Shown: positions 1 through 9,241 of the stretch, piece after piece | Position numbering within the stretch: the first letter of the stretch is position 1 | Layout: the number at the start of each line of letters is the position of its first letter | Origin: Arenibacter sp. F26102 | GTDB taxonomy: Bacteria; Bacteroidota; Bacteroidia; Flavobacteriales; Flavobacteriaceae | DNA length: 40,738 nucleotides | Direction: 5' to 3' | NCBI RefSeq assembly: GCF_023015865.1 | Contig: NZ_JALKBC010000023.1 | Location: forward strand, 1 to 40,738 | Translations under genes and position numbers: made by a program | Notes under the pieces: generated by a model | The model's input: the letters and a program-made list of their open reading frames with translations, nothing else | Databases searched by the model: none | Told to the model about the DNA's origin: nothing

Positions 1-660
1 GCGGATTTGGACGTGGACATGTTTAATTTATCCAATGGCCAGCAGATTAATTTGACCACGACCCAGGGCAAGGGATTGAATATAAGGGCAAATACCAACC
101 CGGCCACGGTAGGCAGTGTCTTGTTGACGCTTTCGGGACCTGTGAACAACACCAGGAACGAGAATGTGGCTCCCTATGCGCTGTTAGGTGACAGCGGCGG
201 GAATTATTATGGACAACAGTTTCCCTTGGGCAATTACACCATTAGTGCTACAGCCTTTAGTGGATCAAGTCAGACCGGTACCAATCTGGGTACTTTAACA
301 ATTCCTTTTTCCATCGTATCCCAAAACACAGCCAAAGGGTACCCTTCAGAAATTGCTTTGGAAAGTATATCTAGTAGTGAAATAATAGAATCAGAAGCGA
401 TAATTGGACTAAAGTTTTTTCCAAACCCTACCTCTTCGGTAGCCCAAATAGAGCTACTTGATCCGTCAAAAAGTATAGAATCAATTATTATATTTGATCT
501 TAGTGGACGGTTGGTTAAAAAATTTAAAGCATCTGAACAGAAAACTGATGAAAAGCAGTATCAATATAGTGTAGCGGATCTTGAAGATGGTGTTTATTTG
601 GTCAATTTAATAAACGGTAGCACAACATTGTATAACTATAAACTAGTAATTAAGAAATAG
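1..660 (+). CDS. C-terminal part of a T9SS-secreted protein (5' end outside window)
   Basis: The frame is open from base 1 with no convincing start, so this is the tail of a larger gene; about 219 residues are visible. The first ~105 residues form a beta-rich segment (NPATVGSVLLTLSG, ALLGDSGGNYYG, GNYTISATAFSG) that resembles domains repeated in secreted Bacteroidota surface proteins. The last ~80 residues look like a type A T9SS sorting domain: a FFPNPTSS start, a DLSGRLVKKF strand, a DLEDGVYLVNL strand and a basic YKLVIKK end. In this family that domain directs export through the type IX system and attachment to the outer membrane or release. The catalytic or binding function cannot be known, because the N-terminal part is missing. 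The gene converges on the next one with 16 bases between stops. Confidence 0.85.
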   Translation, partial: ADLDVDMFNLSNGQQINLTTTQGKGLNIRANTNPATVGSVLLTLSGPVNNTRNENVAPYALLGDSGGNYYGQQFPLGNYTISATAFSGSSQTGTNLGTLTIPFSIVSQNTAKGYPSEIALESISSSEIIESEAIIGLKFFPNPTSSVAQIELLDPSKSIESIIIFDLSGRLVKKFKASEQKTDEKQYQYSVADLEDGVYLVNLINGSTTLYNYKLVIKK

Positions 661-676
661 ATAATTTTTGACAATG

Positions 677-1417
677 TTAATAAAAATCATCTATCGTTTT
701 TTCAATTACGGGGAAAAGCAATTTAAGGAGACTAGTAGTTAATTGTAATTCCTTTATGCTTTGTAATTGAAGATGGTTATGAACATCAGAGGCAACATAG
801 TCTATTAAACCGTGTTTTAGAAGTTTATGTGCCTTCTTTTGAACATCCTTTCCATAGAATTGGCCAAGAGATAAGAGGTTTAACTGCAAGAGAATTCCAT
901 TTTTTTTGTACTTCATAAACTTAGAAGAATTCAGATGCAGGAATGCATATCTTTCCGGGTGGGCCAGAATTGGAAAATACCTGTAGGAGGCAATGTTTTG
1001 AATAGCGTCGTTAAAGTTTATGGGCGGCTGTAAATATGACATTTCTATTAATAAATATCTATTCCGTAAAGGCATCACCTTGTTATTTTCCAAGAGGTAA
1101 TCAAAATTGGCGTCTATCATGTGTTCAGCTGCCACATCCAAGGTGATATCCTTCATGCCTTCGGTTAATAGGCTGTCTTGTACTTTGCTATGGGCACTGT
1201 GGATTGTATCATAATCATTAGGGTAATAATTATGCATAATGTGGGGTGTAGCTATAAATTTTTTCACCCCAATTTCGGAGAATCCTTTAATTAAGTCTAT
1301 TGATTCATCTACGGTTTTCGCGCCATCATCAATACCAGGTAGAATATGGTTGTGAATATCCACAAAATCTCCTAGATAATCTATTAAAAATTTTTTCTTG
1401 CTAAAGAAATAAAACAT
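677..1417 (-). CDS. CpsB/YwqE-family PHP-domain tyrosine-protein phosphatase
   Basis: The 246-residue product has the length and metal-binding motifs of the CpsB/CapC/YwqE family: DIHNHILPGIDDGA (His22, His24, Asp30/31), ATPH, AAEH, LAHPERY and ASDVHN. These enzymes are PHP-fold, metal-dependent phosphatases that dephosphorylate bacterial tyrosine kinases controlling capsule or exopolysaccharide synthesis. No signal peptide is visible, so it should be cytoplasmic. No capsule genes are visible beside it, so its partner kinase would lie elsewhere or left of the window. The ATG start at 1417 leaves a hydrophobic and basic lead before the PHP core. Confidence 0.9.
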   Translation of the reverse strand: MFYFFSKKKFLIDYLGDFVDIHNHILPGIDDGAKTVDESIDLIKGFSEIGVKKFIATPHIMHNYYPNDYDTIHSAHSKVQDSLLTEGMKDITLDVAAEHMIDANFDYLLENNKVMPLRNRYLLIEMSYLQPPINFNDAIQNIASYRYFPILAHPERYAFLHLNSSKFMKYKKNGILLQLNLLSLGQFYGKDVQKKAHKLLKHGLIDYVASDVHNHLQLQSIKELQLTTSLLKLLFPVIEKTIDDFY

Positions 1418-1832
1418 TTACTATATATTTTAGTCCAAAAATAGTGTTTCTTTTGTTACTGAATTGATGGTTTCCTCACTAAAGAATTTTCTGGTTATAG
1501 ATTAATGTTGGTTAATTTAAATTTTTATCGATGCCAAGTTAATTCTCGTCATTCAATTGGTTTCTTTTATATATTTGTTATACAATTATGTACTATGGGC
1601 ACTGGCTTATTATATTGAAACCTAGTCTTGAATTTCGGAATTGCATTGGTATGCATACTTTTTCCTATAATGGGATACCGAAGAATATAAACGAATATTT
1701 ATCGAAAATGTTTTATGTAAAAGGAGATTTGAATGTCCTTGGTATTACTTGTTTGGTAGCATAATATTGGCATTGAAACACCGATTTTCCAATTTTCTTC
1801 GATAACACCAATAAATTAAATGAATTTTTAAA
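1418..1832. other. 415-base intergenic stretch, divergent promoters expected
   Basis: This AT-rich stretch lies between two genes pointing away from each other, so it must hold both promoters. I see no convincing coding frame, long inverted repeat or RNA gene. The minus-strand frame at 1713-2003 runs into the ATP-grasp gene and looks like a shadow. Confidence 0.5.
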
Positions 1833-3143
1833 TTGAAAAAAGAGAAAATAAAAAATCAAACAGAAATTAGTCGAAATTTCTTGATTGTCTCCCGCTGGGG
1901 GGAAACATTGGATATGGCTGTAGCCATATTGGGTGAAGGCCATGCTGTTAAAATGTACATTGAGGATAAGCCCTCTAGGGAAATTGGGTATGGATTTGTT
2001 CAAAAGGTAAAAGATTGGAGAAGCCAGGTCGATTGGGCCGATGTTCTAATTTTTGACTACACCGGTTATGGTAAAATATGTTCGGAATTAAGGACACAGG
2101 GTAAATTAGTAGTAGGAGGTACGGAATATTCCGATCTTTTGGAGTTAGATCGAAGTTTTGGCCAGGCAGAACTGAAAAAGCAGGGAATAAAAATATTGCC
2201 TTCCAAAGAGTTTTTTAATTTTCAGGATGCGATTGATTATGTCAAGACCCATCCAAATGCCTATGTTATAAAACCTTCAGGCGAAACCCAGGAATATAAA
2301 CAATTGCTTTTTGTGGGCAGCGATGATGAAGGGCTGGATGTCATTAGGGTTTTAAAGGCCTACGAGAAATCCTGGGGAAATGATTTTGGTAATTTTCAGT
2401 TGCAGCGCAAGGTAAAAGGAGTGGAGGTATCGGCTTCCGCCTATTTCAATGGAAAGGAGTTTATATACCCTATAAATATAACTTTCGAACATAAAAAACT
2501 ATTTCCAAAAGAGCTTGGCGTATCTACAGGGGAAATGGGATCTAGTATGTTTTGGACCAAAGATTCACCTATTTTTGAGGCTACATTAAAAAAGTTCGAA
2601 AGCAATTTGGCCAAGGGAGGTTTTATAGGTCAATTGGATATTAACTGTATAGTTAATGGCAACGGTATTTACCCCCTTGAATTTACCTCCAGATTTGGCT
2701 ACCCCCAGATATTTATACAACGTGCCGGAATTTTGGAACCCCTTGGAAATATGTTTTACAAATTGGCTTCCGGACAGCATTTTAAGATCAACGTTAGAAA
2801 AGGATTTCAGGTCGGGGCCTATATGGTGGTTCCTCCTTTTCCGTTTGAGGATAAAAAAACCTTTGAACTATTTTCAAAAGATTCTGTTATTGTATTTAAA
2901 AAGGATATGAAAGAAGGGGTGCATCCTATGCACCTTAAGAAAATTAATGAAGAATGGTTAATTACGGGTAATACGGGTATTGCACTTTTGGTTACTGGCA
3001 CTGGATTAACCATGAAGGATGCCCAGAAAATGATGCAGAATAGGATAAGCAATATTATCATCAATAACGTTTATTACAGAACGGATATTGGGGATAGGTG
3101 GTCCGATGATTTTGATCGCCTGTGGTCATGGGGTCTGTTATAA
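1833..3143 (+). CDS. ATP-grasp protein similar to PurD-type glycinamide ribonucleotide synthetase
   Basis: The 436-residue product shows an ATP-grasp layout: an N-terminal Rossmann-like part (NFLIVSRWGETLDMAV), a central ATP-binding part (YVIKPSGETQEYK; VKGVEVSASAYFNG) and a metal or substrate part (GQLDINCIVNG, PLEFTSRFGYPQ). This is the order of PurD, but the sequence is divergent, so a carboxylate-amine ligase with another substrate is as likely as purine synthesis. The start is TTG at 1833; the first in-frame ATG falls about 27 residues later, inside the conserved first motif, so TTG or another near-cognate codon is preferred. A GNAT gene follows 33 bases later on the same strand, and the two may be co-transcribed. 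Confidence 0.75.
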   Translation: MKKEKIKNQTEISRNFLIVSRWGETLDMAVAILGEGHAVKMYIEDKPSREIGYGFVQKVKDWRSQVDWADVLIFDYTGYGKICSELRTQGKLVVGGTEYSDLLELDRSFGQAELKKQGIKILPSKEFFNFQDAIDYVKTHPNAYVIKPSGETQEYKQLLFVGSDDEGLDVIRVLKAYEKSWGNDFGNFQLQRKVKGVEVSASAYFNGKEFIYPINITFEHKKLFPKELGVSTGEMGSSMFWTKDSPIFEATLKKFESNLAKGGFIGQLDINCIVNGNGIYPLEFTSRFGYPQIFIQRAGILEPLGNMFYKLASGQHFKINVRKGFQVGAYMVVPPFPFEDKKTFELFSKDSVIVFKKDMKEGVHPMHLKKINEEWLITGNTGIALLVTGTGLTMKDAQKMMQNRISNIIINNVYYRTDIGDRWSDDFDRLWSWGLL

Positions 3144-3176
3144 AAGAGGGGTATTTGTTGTGATAAATCATTTTTT

Positions 3177-3626
3177 ATGCAGTTGATAAATATAGGATCC
3201 GATGGTCAGGAATTTTTTAAAATTCTACCCAAAGATTGGCAGGATATGATTGTTCCCATTTGGGAAGATTATAAAAGGAGTGCGATTATCTATGTTTTTA
3301 AAAATGATGAGGAATTAGGGGCAGGAGGTATTGTCTTTAGTGGTGCTCCTCCAAATATGACGGTATTTGAAATTGAACAGGGCCAAAAGTATGTGGATTT
3401 GGGCTTTCATTATATTGGCTTTTTATTCGTGGATCCCAAATATAGAAATCAGGCTTTGGGCTCCAAATGGCTTATGGCGTTAAAAGAAGAATTTCCCAAT
3501 CAATCCTATTGGCTCACTATTGAAGAGGAGGGGCTACGATCTTTCTACGAGAAAAATGGATTTAAATGCGTTTCAGAAAGCAGTGATTTGAACAATCGGG
3601 AATGGATACTTATTTTTAATCCATAA
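3177..3626 (+). CDS. GNAT-family N-acetyltransferase
   Basis: The 149-residue product has the length of a single GNAT domain. The acetyl-CoA-binding region is visible as the strand YIGFLFVDPKYRNQALGSKWL, where the usual R/Q-x-x-G-x-G/A loop appears as RNQALGSK, followed by the YEKNGFKCVSES C-terminal strand typical of the fold. The substrate is unknown. It begins with ATG at 3177, just after the ATP-grasp gene, and probably shares its transcript. Confidence 0.8.
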   Translation: MQLINIGSDGQEFFKILPKDWQDMIVPIWEDYKRSAIIYVFKNDEELGAGGIVFSGAPPNMTVFEIEQGQKYVDLGFHYIGFLFVDPKYRNQALGSKWLMALKEEFPNQSYWLTIEEEGLRSFYEKNGFKCVSESSDLNNREWILIFNP

Positions 3627-3706
3627 TCTGTAAAGTGAATGTACTGTTTAGAACAGGAAATTATCTTAGCATTTAAAACCTTCTTCACCAAAGGCATCCA
3701 ATAATA

Positions 3707-4972
3707 CTAACTATTTTCGTGTTCTTCCATATCTTTCCGCAGATCCAGTTTTCTAAAAGTAGGGGAGATGGCCCCAGTGAAAAATACGGTAATTAAGGTC
3801 ATGCATCCTCCAAAAACGACTGCTGTAACCGTTCCCATCAATTTAGCCGTAAGACCACTCTCGAAGGCGCCCAATTCATTTGAAGAGCCTACGAACATGG
3901 AATTTACGGATGCAACTCTGCCACGCATATGATCGGGTGTCCTTAATTGTAAAATGGTTTGTCTTATAATCATCGAAATTCCATCGGTAACTCCACTGAA
4001 AAAGAGGGCGATTACCGAAATCCAAAACCAGGTAGACAGACCAAAGACAATTATACAAATCCCAAACCCAAAAATAGAACCCAGAAGTTTTAGGCCAGCA
4101 CGTTTATTCAAAGGAAAATAAGCGGAGGTAAACATAATAACCAAGGCACCCACTGCCGGGGCAGCCCTTAAAATTCCAAATCCCTCCGGCCCCACTTTTA
4201 GTATGTCCTGGGCATAAATGGGCAAAAGAGCTACAGCTCCCCCAAAGAGAACGGCAACCATATCCAAGGTTATGGCTCCCAAAATAATCTTTGTTCCAAA
4301 TACAAATTTTACACCTTCTTTTAAACTTTTTATGACGGGTTCGCCAATATTCGGATTTAAAATGGGTTTCTTTTCAATTTTCGTTAAAATCAGCAGTGCC
4401 ATTAAGGAGAAAGCAAAGATAAGGCACATGGACCAATGTACCCCTATCAAATTTATACCAAAACCGGCTAAAGCAGGGCCGAGAACAGCAGCCATTTGCC
4501 AAACGGAACTACTCCAAGTAGCCGCATTGGGATATACTTTTTTTGGAACTATCAATGCAAATAACGAAAATATCGTCGGTCCCAAAAAAGCCCTAACAAT
4601 ACCACCAAGAAATACCAAAAAATATATGGAATACAAAACACCTTTCTTAGACCATTCACTTACGAATTGAGGCCATGTAAGTAAAAACAATCCCAAGCTT
4701 ATTATGGAGAAGCTTAAAATACATTTAACAAGTAAACCCTTTTTTTCTTTTTGATCAACAATGTGACCTGCAAATAAAGCCAATGTTACTGCAGGAATTA
4801 CCTCCATAAGGCCTATTATTCCTAGAGAAAGGGGGTTTTTGGTCAAAGAATACACTTCCCATTCTATGACCACAAACTGCATTGACCAGGCAAAAACCAT
4901 GGCAAAACGGACAAGCAAAAAAACGTTAAATTCCTTATATCTAAGCGCAGAATAGGGGTCTTTTTTTGCCAT
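3707..4972 (-). CDS. MFS transporter, EntS-like (DHA3 type)
   Basis: The 421-residue protein has about 12 hydrophobic segments and the loop HMRGRVASVNSMFVGSSNEL followed by GAFESG. As I recall the family, this loop is characteristic of the MFS_3 branch that includes the enterobactin exporter EntS. It should be an inner-membrane efflux transporter. It lies about 1.4 kb left of the NRPS locus and outside the duplicated flanking gene, so a role in exporting the peptide is possible but unproven; such genes are also common housekeeping exporters in this phylum. Its start is an ATG at 4972. Confidence 0.85.
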   Translation of the reverse strand: MAKKDPYSALRYKEFNVFLLVRFAMVFAWSMQFVVIEWEVYSLTKNPLSLGIIGLMEVIPAVTLALFAGHIVDQKEKKGLLVKCILSFSIISLGLFLLTWPQFVSEWSKKGVLYSIYFLVFLGGIVRAFLGPTIFSLFALIVPKKVYPNAATWSSSVWQMAAVLGPALAGFGINLIGVHWSMCLIFAFSLMALLILTKIEKKPILNPNIGEPVIKSLKEGVKFVFGTKIILGAITLDMVAVLFGGAVALLPIYAQDILKVGPEGFGILRAAPAVGALVIMFTSAYFPLNKRAGLKLLGSIFGFGICIIVFGLSTWFWISVIALFFSGVTDGISMIIRQTILQLRTPDHMRGRVASVNSMFVGSSNELGAFESGLTAKLMGTVTAVVFGGCMTLITVFFTGAISPTFRKLDLRKDMEEHENS

Positions 4973-5073
4973 GAATTATTTGATATTAACCTTGGCCTCA
5001 AAAAATATTATAGCGGTCGACATTAATAAATATTATTGCATTCTATGGTTATGACAGGAAATGTAAAAAAGAA

Positions 5074-5652
5074 CTACAATTTCTTAACAAATTTCGTCAG
5101 AATAACAATTTGTTGACCATCTACCTTGCCCTCAATATATTCTGCATTTTCATGGTCCAAGGAAACACGTCTTACAGCAGTACCTCTCTTGGCCACCATG
5201 CTTGATCCCTTTACCGGTAAGTCTTTGATAAGAACAACGCTATCGCCAGCTTCAATAACGGCACCATTGCTGTCCCGATGAATAATTTGATTCTCCGAAG
5301 GTGCACCTTCTCCTGTTGCCTTGGCCCATTCCAATATATCTTCATCCAAATACATCATATCCAATAAATCTTGAGGCCAACCTTCCTGTCTTAGCCTGCT
5401 CAACATACGCCAAGCAATTACTTTTACGGGAGTATGCTCGCTCCACATGCTATCATTTAAACATCGCCAGTGATTGGGGTCTGTGTTGTCCGGATTTTCT
5501 ATTTGATCTTTGCAGATTTCACAAACCAATAGATTGTCTTCCAAATCACGATTTCTAGGAGGTTGAACTTCCAATACGCTTAATTTTTCGGGACTTGCAC
5601 ATAACTCACATTGGTGATTACTTCTTTTTCCCAATTCTCGCTCAATATTCAT
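5074..5652 (-). CDS. PhnA/YjdM-like zinc-ribbon protein
   Basis: The 192-residue product starts with a Cys-rich region (HQCELC, LVCEICKDQI) expected to bind zinc and ends with the compact beta domain of the PhnA family (GDSVVLIKDLPVKGSSMVAKRGTAVRRV). Despite the historical alkylphosphonate name, the biochemical role of this family is uncertain. It is longer than the ~110-residue E. coli protein because of an extra middle section, as seen in other Bacteroidota. It has no evident link to the NRPS locus. Confidence 0.85.
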   Translation of the reverse strand: MNIERELGKRSNHQCELCASPEKLSVLEVQPPRNRDLEDNLLVCEICKDQIENPDNTDPNHWRCLNDSMWSEHTPVKVIAWRMLSRLRQEGWPQDLLDMMYLDEDILEWAKATGEGAPSENQIIHRDSNGAVIEAGDSVVLIKDLPVKGSSMVAKRGTAVRRVSLDHENAEYIEGKVDGQQIVILTKFVKKL

Positions 5653-5760
5653 TATAAAAGTTTTTGTAGGGACAAATGTAAACGAATTGAATTAATGGAT
5701 CCCATGGAAATGTTAAAAATAGGTAGGTTTTTATAAGGGTGGCGCCATAATAATCTATTT

Positions 5761-5853
5761 CACAATTACTATTCTTCGATTATGATGATTGGTTCTAGGA
5801 GCTAAGATTTATTTAAATTCTATAATGTTTTTGTTTTGTCTCTTTTTTTTTAA
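5761..5853 (+). repeat. Upstream part of a direct duplication (left copy)
   Basis: By eye this stretch aligns with 27052-27142, the region in front of the intact 133-residue gene. Shared blocks include an ACTATTCTTCGATTATG-like segment, a GGTTCTAGGAGCTAAG-like segment and a T-rich run just before the start codon. The duplication therefore took in the promoter region as well as the gene. The partner copy is in the same orientation about 21.3 kb to the right. Confidence 0.7.
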
Positions 5854-6243
5854 TTGGAAGCCTAACGGTAGGTTATAAATCATACAATGCAGATCAAAAA
5901 GGGATTTGGTCATTTTTTCGAGTATTTTTCCGTAGGTAATGGGTTTGATCAAAACCTTGACTGTTTTGGGCAATGGAGTGAGTAATATATTAGGTCTTTA
6001 GTCAACAACGAAATAGGATATGCTTTGGCCAGTAATAAGTGGGTGTATTAAAATTAGGCGTCAAGTGAACTATTAGAAAAAGACTCAAGAATAAACCGAT
6101 AAGATTGTCATAGATGATTGGTATAGTCAGCGTACTTTTGGTATGTTGGAAAAACGAATGATTTATAATTTGTCCCAAATAAGGTAGTCTTCAAGAGGTC
6201 TAATGAAAAATTTAAGCAACCTAGGGAGCTGCTTAAAAAGTAA
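5854..6243 (+). pseudogene. Decayed paralogue of the 133-residue gene at 27143
   Basis: Base-by-base comparison shows clear homology to 27143-27544 over the whole length: GGATTTGG-ATTTTTT, CAAAACCTTG-CTGTTTTGG, TGGCCAGTAA, GTGGGTGTATT, GATGATTGGT, CGTACTTTTG and the final AAAAAGTAA. The start is changed from ATG to TTG, the length is about 12 bases shorter, frameshifts break the frame early, and the codon for Trp in WVYW has become TAA. No product can be made. It lies immediately left of the NRPS locus, in the same direction as the intact copy to its right. Confidence 0.82.
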
Positions 6244-6375
6244 TTGGCCCAATCTTATTTGATGTATTTAATTGATTTTGTTGTAAATACATATTTATAT
6301 AATGGGCCCATTTACTTTTTAGGATGCATTAATTATCTAAATGTGAGGGTTCTTATTATTGATTGATAATTTTAT

Positions 6376-8607
6376 CTAAAAATTCACAGTTAATTTTCCT
6401 CTAAGAAAAAATGGAGTTCCAGGTGTAAAGTGAATTTCTTCAACCGAAGATGACTCGTTTTGTAGTCTGCTTTCCGTGGCAAATTGTGTTTCGTTCCATT
6501 CCGTATCAAATAGATTCTCAACAATTAAACCTAAGGTCCAATTCTTAAAAGAATAATTAATATTCATATCCGCTACGGTATAGCCATTAGCTACAATAGA
6601 ATTATCTTCGTTTGCCGGTCTATTTTTAACTAACCTATAATTAAGGCCCCCGGAAAAATTTCCTAAATCCCGAATTGAAATTCCTCCTGAGGAAGTAAGG
6701 TCTGGGGACAATGGGATATAATTAGCTCCTTTGGGCTCTTCCGTACTCCTTGCATAGGTGTAGTTGATATCTCCGTATAAGTATAGCCAATCTGTACATT
6801 GATAGCGTAGGCCAAAGTCAACCCCCAAACGTTTTGTCTTTCCACTAGGCTCCACAATTCCTGCATCTCCCACGTATACAAACTCCTGTTCCAAAAATAG
6901 TGCCCATAAGGCCGCATTTACCATTAATTTGTCCAACGGTTTTATAATGGTCCCCAAATCTGCAGAATAGGCGGCCGGAAGTATTTCTTTTCCATTGTTT
7001 TTCGTAACTACCCTAGTATCATTGGAATGAAAACCGATTCCCGTTTTTCCGAACAATTGCACTCCTTGGGAGGGAGCATAGATAATATTGAGTTTGGGCC
7101 CTAAAAAAAGCTTGTCCTCACTTTTATTGTCATAGGTTTCAGATAACAAGTCCTCATAATCAAACTTAAAATAATCGAATCTTAAGCCTGGGTTAATGGT
7201 CCATTTGTTTCTTTTGTAGGTGAGGTTGAAAAAGCCATAGCCGTTCAGCTCATCTATATTTCCGTACGCAAGCCTTTCCAAAAGTTCTTGCCTATTTATG
7301 GTCCTGGACAACTGCACCTCATTTACATCATCATATCGGAACCCAGTGCCTGCTTCATATTTAAGTTGGGAATTATGGTCGTCAAGGTGCACGGAATGCT
7401 CATATTTGGTTTCTGCCCCTAATATGGTTCGGGCTTCCTGCTGTTTTATCTGATCGCCATTTAGTGGGTCTTCCAAGAAAAACGTAAAATTAGAAAACAA
7501 TTCAAAATCGTATTTGGTCAAATAGGCTTTTGAAGTTAGGGTAGAATGCTCGTCTATCAATTTTTTATGATTTATTAAAAGGTTGGACCTGCTAGTAGAG
7601 CCACCCTCCGTATCGTCAATAGCGCCAAACCTTCCAATAATCCCCTGGTTAATGGCACGTTGCGGAATTTGCCCCGAAGCATCCCATTTGCTCTGAAAAT
7701 GCGAGAGGGTAATACTTAATTCCTGATTTTCCCTATTATTAAAATTATAGCGCCCCATCATATTGATACGATTGAAATTTTGTGGGGAGTCAAAGGCTCC
7801 ATCAGAAAGCATTAGTTCCGAAGCTACATAGCCATTACTAAAATCACTTTCCATAATTTTGAACATTCCCATGGCACGAATGGTATTGAACATCCCGGTC
7901 TCCAAGGACAAGAGGTTGTTCACTATTATATCCTTGGTTATAATATCTACATAGCCTGCAGTATTAAAATTCCCCTTATCTACATAATAGGCACCTTTTC
8001 CAAAATCTATATTTCCTATGGTTTCCGGGATTATAAAATGCATGTCCGCATAGCCCTGACCATGGGCATGGGAAACCATATTTACGGGTAGTCCGTCTAC
8101 GTTGATACTTATATCGGTGCCATGGTCAATATCGAATCCCCTAAGGAATATCTGTTCTGCCTTCCCGCCACCAGCGTGTTGACCGATAATAAGACCTGGT
8201 ACTTTTTGTAATATTTCTTGGGAAGATTTCACGGGGTTTGCCAATACGTCTACATGTGCAAATTGACTCATGGCATTGACTTTGGAAACCAAAATTACCT
8301 GATCTAAGGATACGGCCGATTCTTTTAAGATCACGTTAATGGAGCTATCTAGTTGGTTTTCGGCTATTTGGATATTGTGATTTAGATAACCAAGGCTGTA
8401 GAAGTAAATGAAATCCCCAACAGATATATCGTCCAGTTCAAAATAACCCGAGACATTGGAATAGGTATAGCCCCCGGTAGTTTTATTATATACGGCCACA
8501 CCATTTAAGGGCACATTGTCCTCCGAATATATTGACCCATTAAGATCGTGCGCCCTTGACCCTGCGCAGAGCATTAGAATTATAAAAAAGTGTATATAGT
8601 TTTTCAT
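6376..8607 (-). CDS. TonB-dependent outer-membrane receptor
   Basis: The 743-residue protein starts with a signal peptide (about 1-19), then a carboxypeptidase-like regulatory domain (about 20-95; LNGSIYSEDNVPLNGVAVYN), a plug domain (about 100-225; ILQKVPGLIIG, EQIFLRGFDIDHG, DGLPVNMVSHAHGQGYADMH) and a beta barrel ending in an aromatic residue (KLTVNF). It should import a ligand across the outer membrane using TonB energy. The plug is rich in His near the predicted ligand face (DIDHG, SHAHGQG). No SusD partner is next to it, which argues against glycan import and for a small ligand such as a metal chelate. It is the last gene of the minus-strand NRPS operon, 159 bases after the His-rich protein. 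Confidence 0.93.
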   Translation of the reverse strand: MKNYIHFFIILMLCAGSRAHDLNGSIYSEDNVPLNGVAVYNKTTGGYTYSNVSGYFELDDISVGDFIYFYSLGYLNHNIQIAENQLDSSINVILKESAVSLDQVILVSKVNAMSQFAHVDVLANPVKSSQEILQKVPGLIIGQHAGGGKAEQIFLRGFDIDHGTDISINVDGLPVNMVSHAHGQGYADMHFIIPETIGNIDFGKGAYYVDKGNFNTAGYVDIITKDIIVNNLLSLETGMFNTIRAMGMFKIMESDFSNGYVASELMLSDGAFDSPQNFNRINMMGRYNFNNRENQELSITLSHFQSKWDASGQIPQRAINQGIIGRFGAIDDTEGGSTSRSNLLINHKKLIDEHSTLTSKAYLTKYDFELFSNFTFFLEDPLNGDQIKQQEARTILGAETKYEHSVHLDDHNSQLKYEAGTGFRYDDVNEVQLSRTINRQELLERLAYGNIDELNGYGFFNLTYKRNKWTINPGLRFDYFKFDYEDLLSETYDNKSEDKLFLGPKLNIIYAPSQGVQLFGKTGIGFHSNDTRVVTKNNGKEILPAAYSADLGTIIKPLDKLMVNAALWALFLEQEFVYVGDAGIVEPSGKTKRLGVDFGLRYQCTDWLYLYGDINYTYARSTEEPKGANYIPLSPDLTSSGGISIRDLGNFSGGLNYRLVKNRPANEDNSIVANGYTVADMNINYSFKNWTLGLIVENLFDTEWNETQFATESRLQNESSSVEEIHFTPGTPFFLRGKLTVNF

Positions 8608-8652
8608 CGCTTGTTATTTAGGTACTGTTTGTTTTGCCAAACCAATACATAA

Positions 8653-8695
8653 AGGGACCGTGGTAGTATGTCCCTAGGAATTGGTGGTGCTTCCT
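8653..8695 (-). promoter_or_regulatory. Two adjacent stem-loops in the receptor leader
   Basis: The 159-base gap before the receptor gene is the only long gap in an otherwise tightly packed operon. It holds two neighbouring inverted repeats: AGGGAC / GTCCCT (8653-8658 with 8670-8675, 11-base loop) and AGGAA / TTCCT (8676-8680 with 8691-8695, 10-base loop). No U-run follows, so they are not intrinsic terminators. They could be an mRNA processing or stability element or a leader control element. No known riboswitch was recognised. The stems are short and may be chance. Confidence 0.3.
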
Positions 8696-8766
8696 TTAAT
8701 AAGGTGTAGTCAGCGTTAGTAATAATGCTGGGAACTACCTCATGAAGAAGGAAGGCGCTTGGAGCC

Positions 8767-9240
8767 TCAAGAACAATTGTTTGTTAAATTTAAAGGTGGT
8801 TTTAGCGATTTTAGGGTGTAGCCCTTAGTGGGGTCGCTTATGACCCTGTCAATATTTCGATCGGTTTCATCAATTGGGAATTTAGCGCTTAGATAGCCCG
8901 AGTAGATCAGATGCTTGTCTAGGGGTAAGGAATCAAAATAGGAATCACTTGAGTGATCTTCCTCATTGAAGGTACTAAAAAAAGAAGATATAATATTTAA
9001 GAACACATGCTCATGAAGGTCTTCTGTAGCATCGTGCGGGTGCATTGCATGTACCTGCTGGTAATCGGACGTGGTTGCGTGGGGGATCACATAATTTGGC
9101 AGCTCCAATTCGTGCGTAACACTATGTAAAAGACTAATTATCTGTTGGCGTACCGGATTCATCAGATAACATATGCCCATGATAATGGCAATGTATTTAA
9201 TCAGCGCTGGCTTAAAGCCTTTTTTAAACTCGTATTGCAT
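8767..9240 (-). CDS. Small membrane-anchored His-rich protein of unknown function
   Basis: I do not recognise this 157-residue protein. It has one hydrophobic segment near the N-terminus (about 12-30, LIKYIAIIMGICYLMN) after a basic start, so it is probably anchored in the inner membrane with the rest in the periplasm. The next ~60 residues hold many His (SLLHSVTHE, VIPHAT, HAMHPHD, DLHEHVF), suggesting metal binding. It starts one base after the NRPS stop and is followed by the TonB receptor, so it is very probably co-expressed with both. A role in handling a metal or metal-ligand complex fits but is inference. Confidence 0.75.
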   Translation of the reverse strand: MQYEFKKGFKPALIKYIAIIMGICYLMNPVRQQIISLLHSVTHELELPNYVIPHATTSDYQQVHAMHPHDATEDLHEHVFLNIISSFFSTFNEEDHSSDSYFDSLPLDKHLIYSGYLSAKFPIDETDRNIDRVISDPTKGYTLKSLKPPLNLTNNCS

Positions 9241-9241
9241 T

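Noticed and set aside
1713..2003. Minus-strand 96-residue open frame
   Set aside because: It overlaps the start of the ATP-grasp gene on the other strand and reads as a shadow with no recognisable domain.
5761..6243. Insertion sequence or transposon remnant left of the NRPS locus
   Set aside because: No transposase-like frame or terminal inverted repeats are visible; the stretch aligns instead with the ordinary gene at 27143.
8608..8766. Cobalamin or TPP riboswitch before the TonB receptor
   Set aside because: Neither the B12-box nor TPP-type conserved sequences were found on the minus strand; only two short hairpins are visible.
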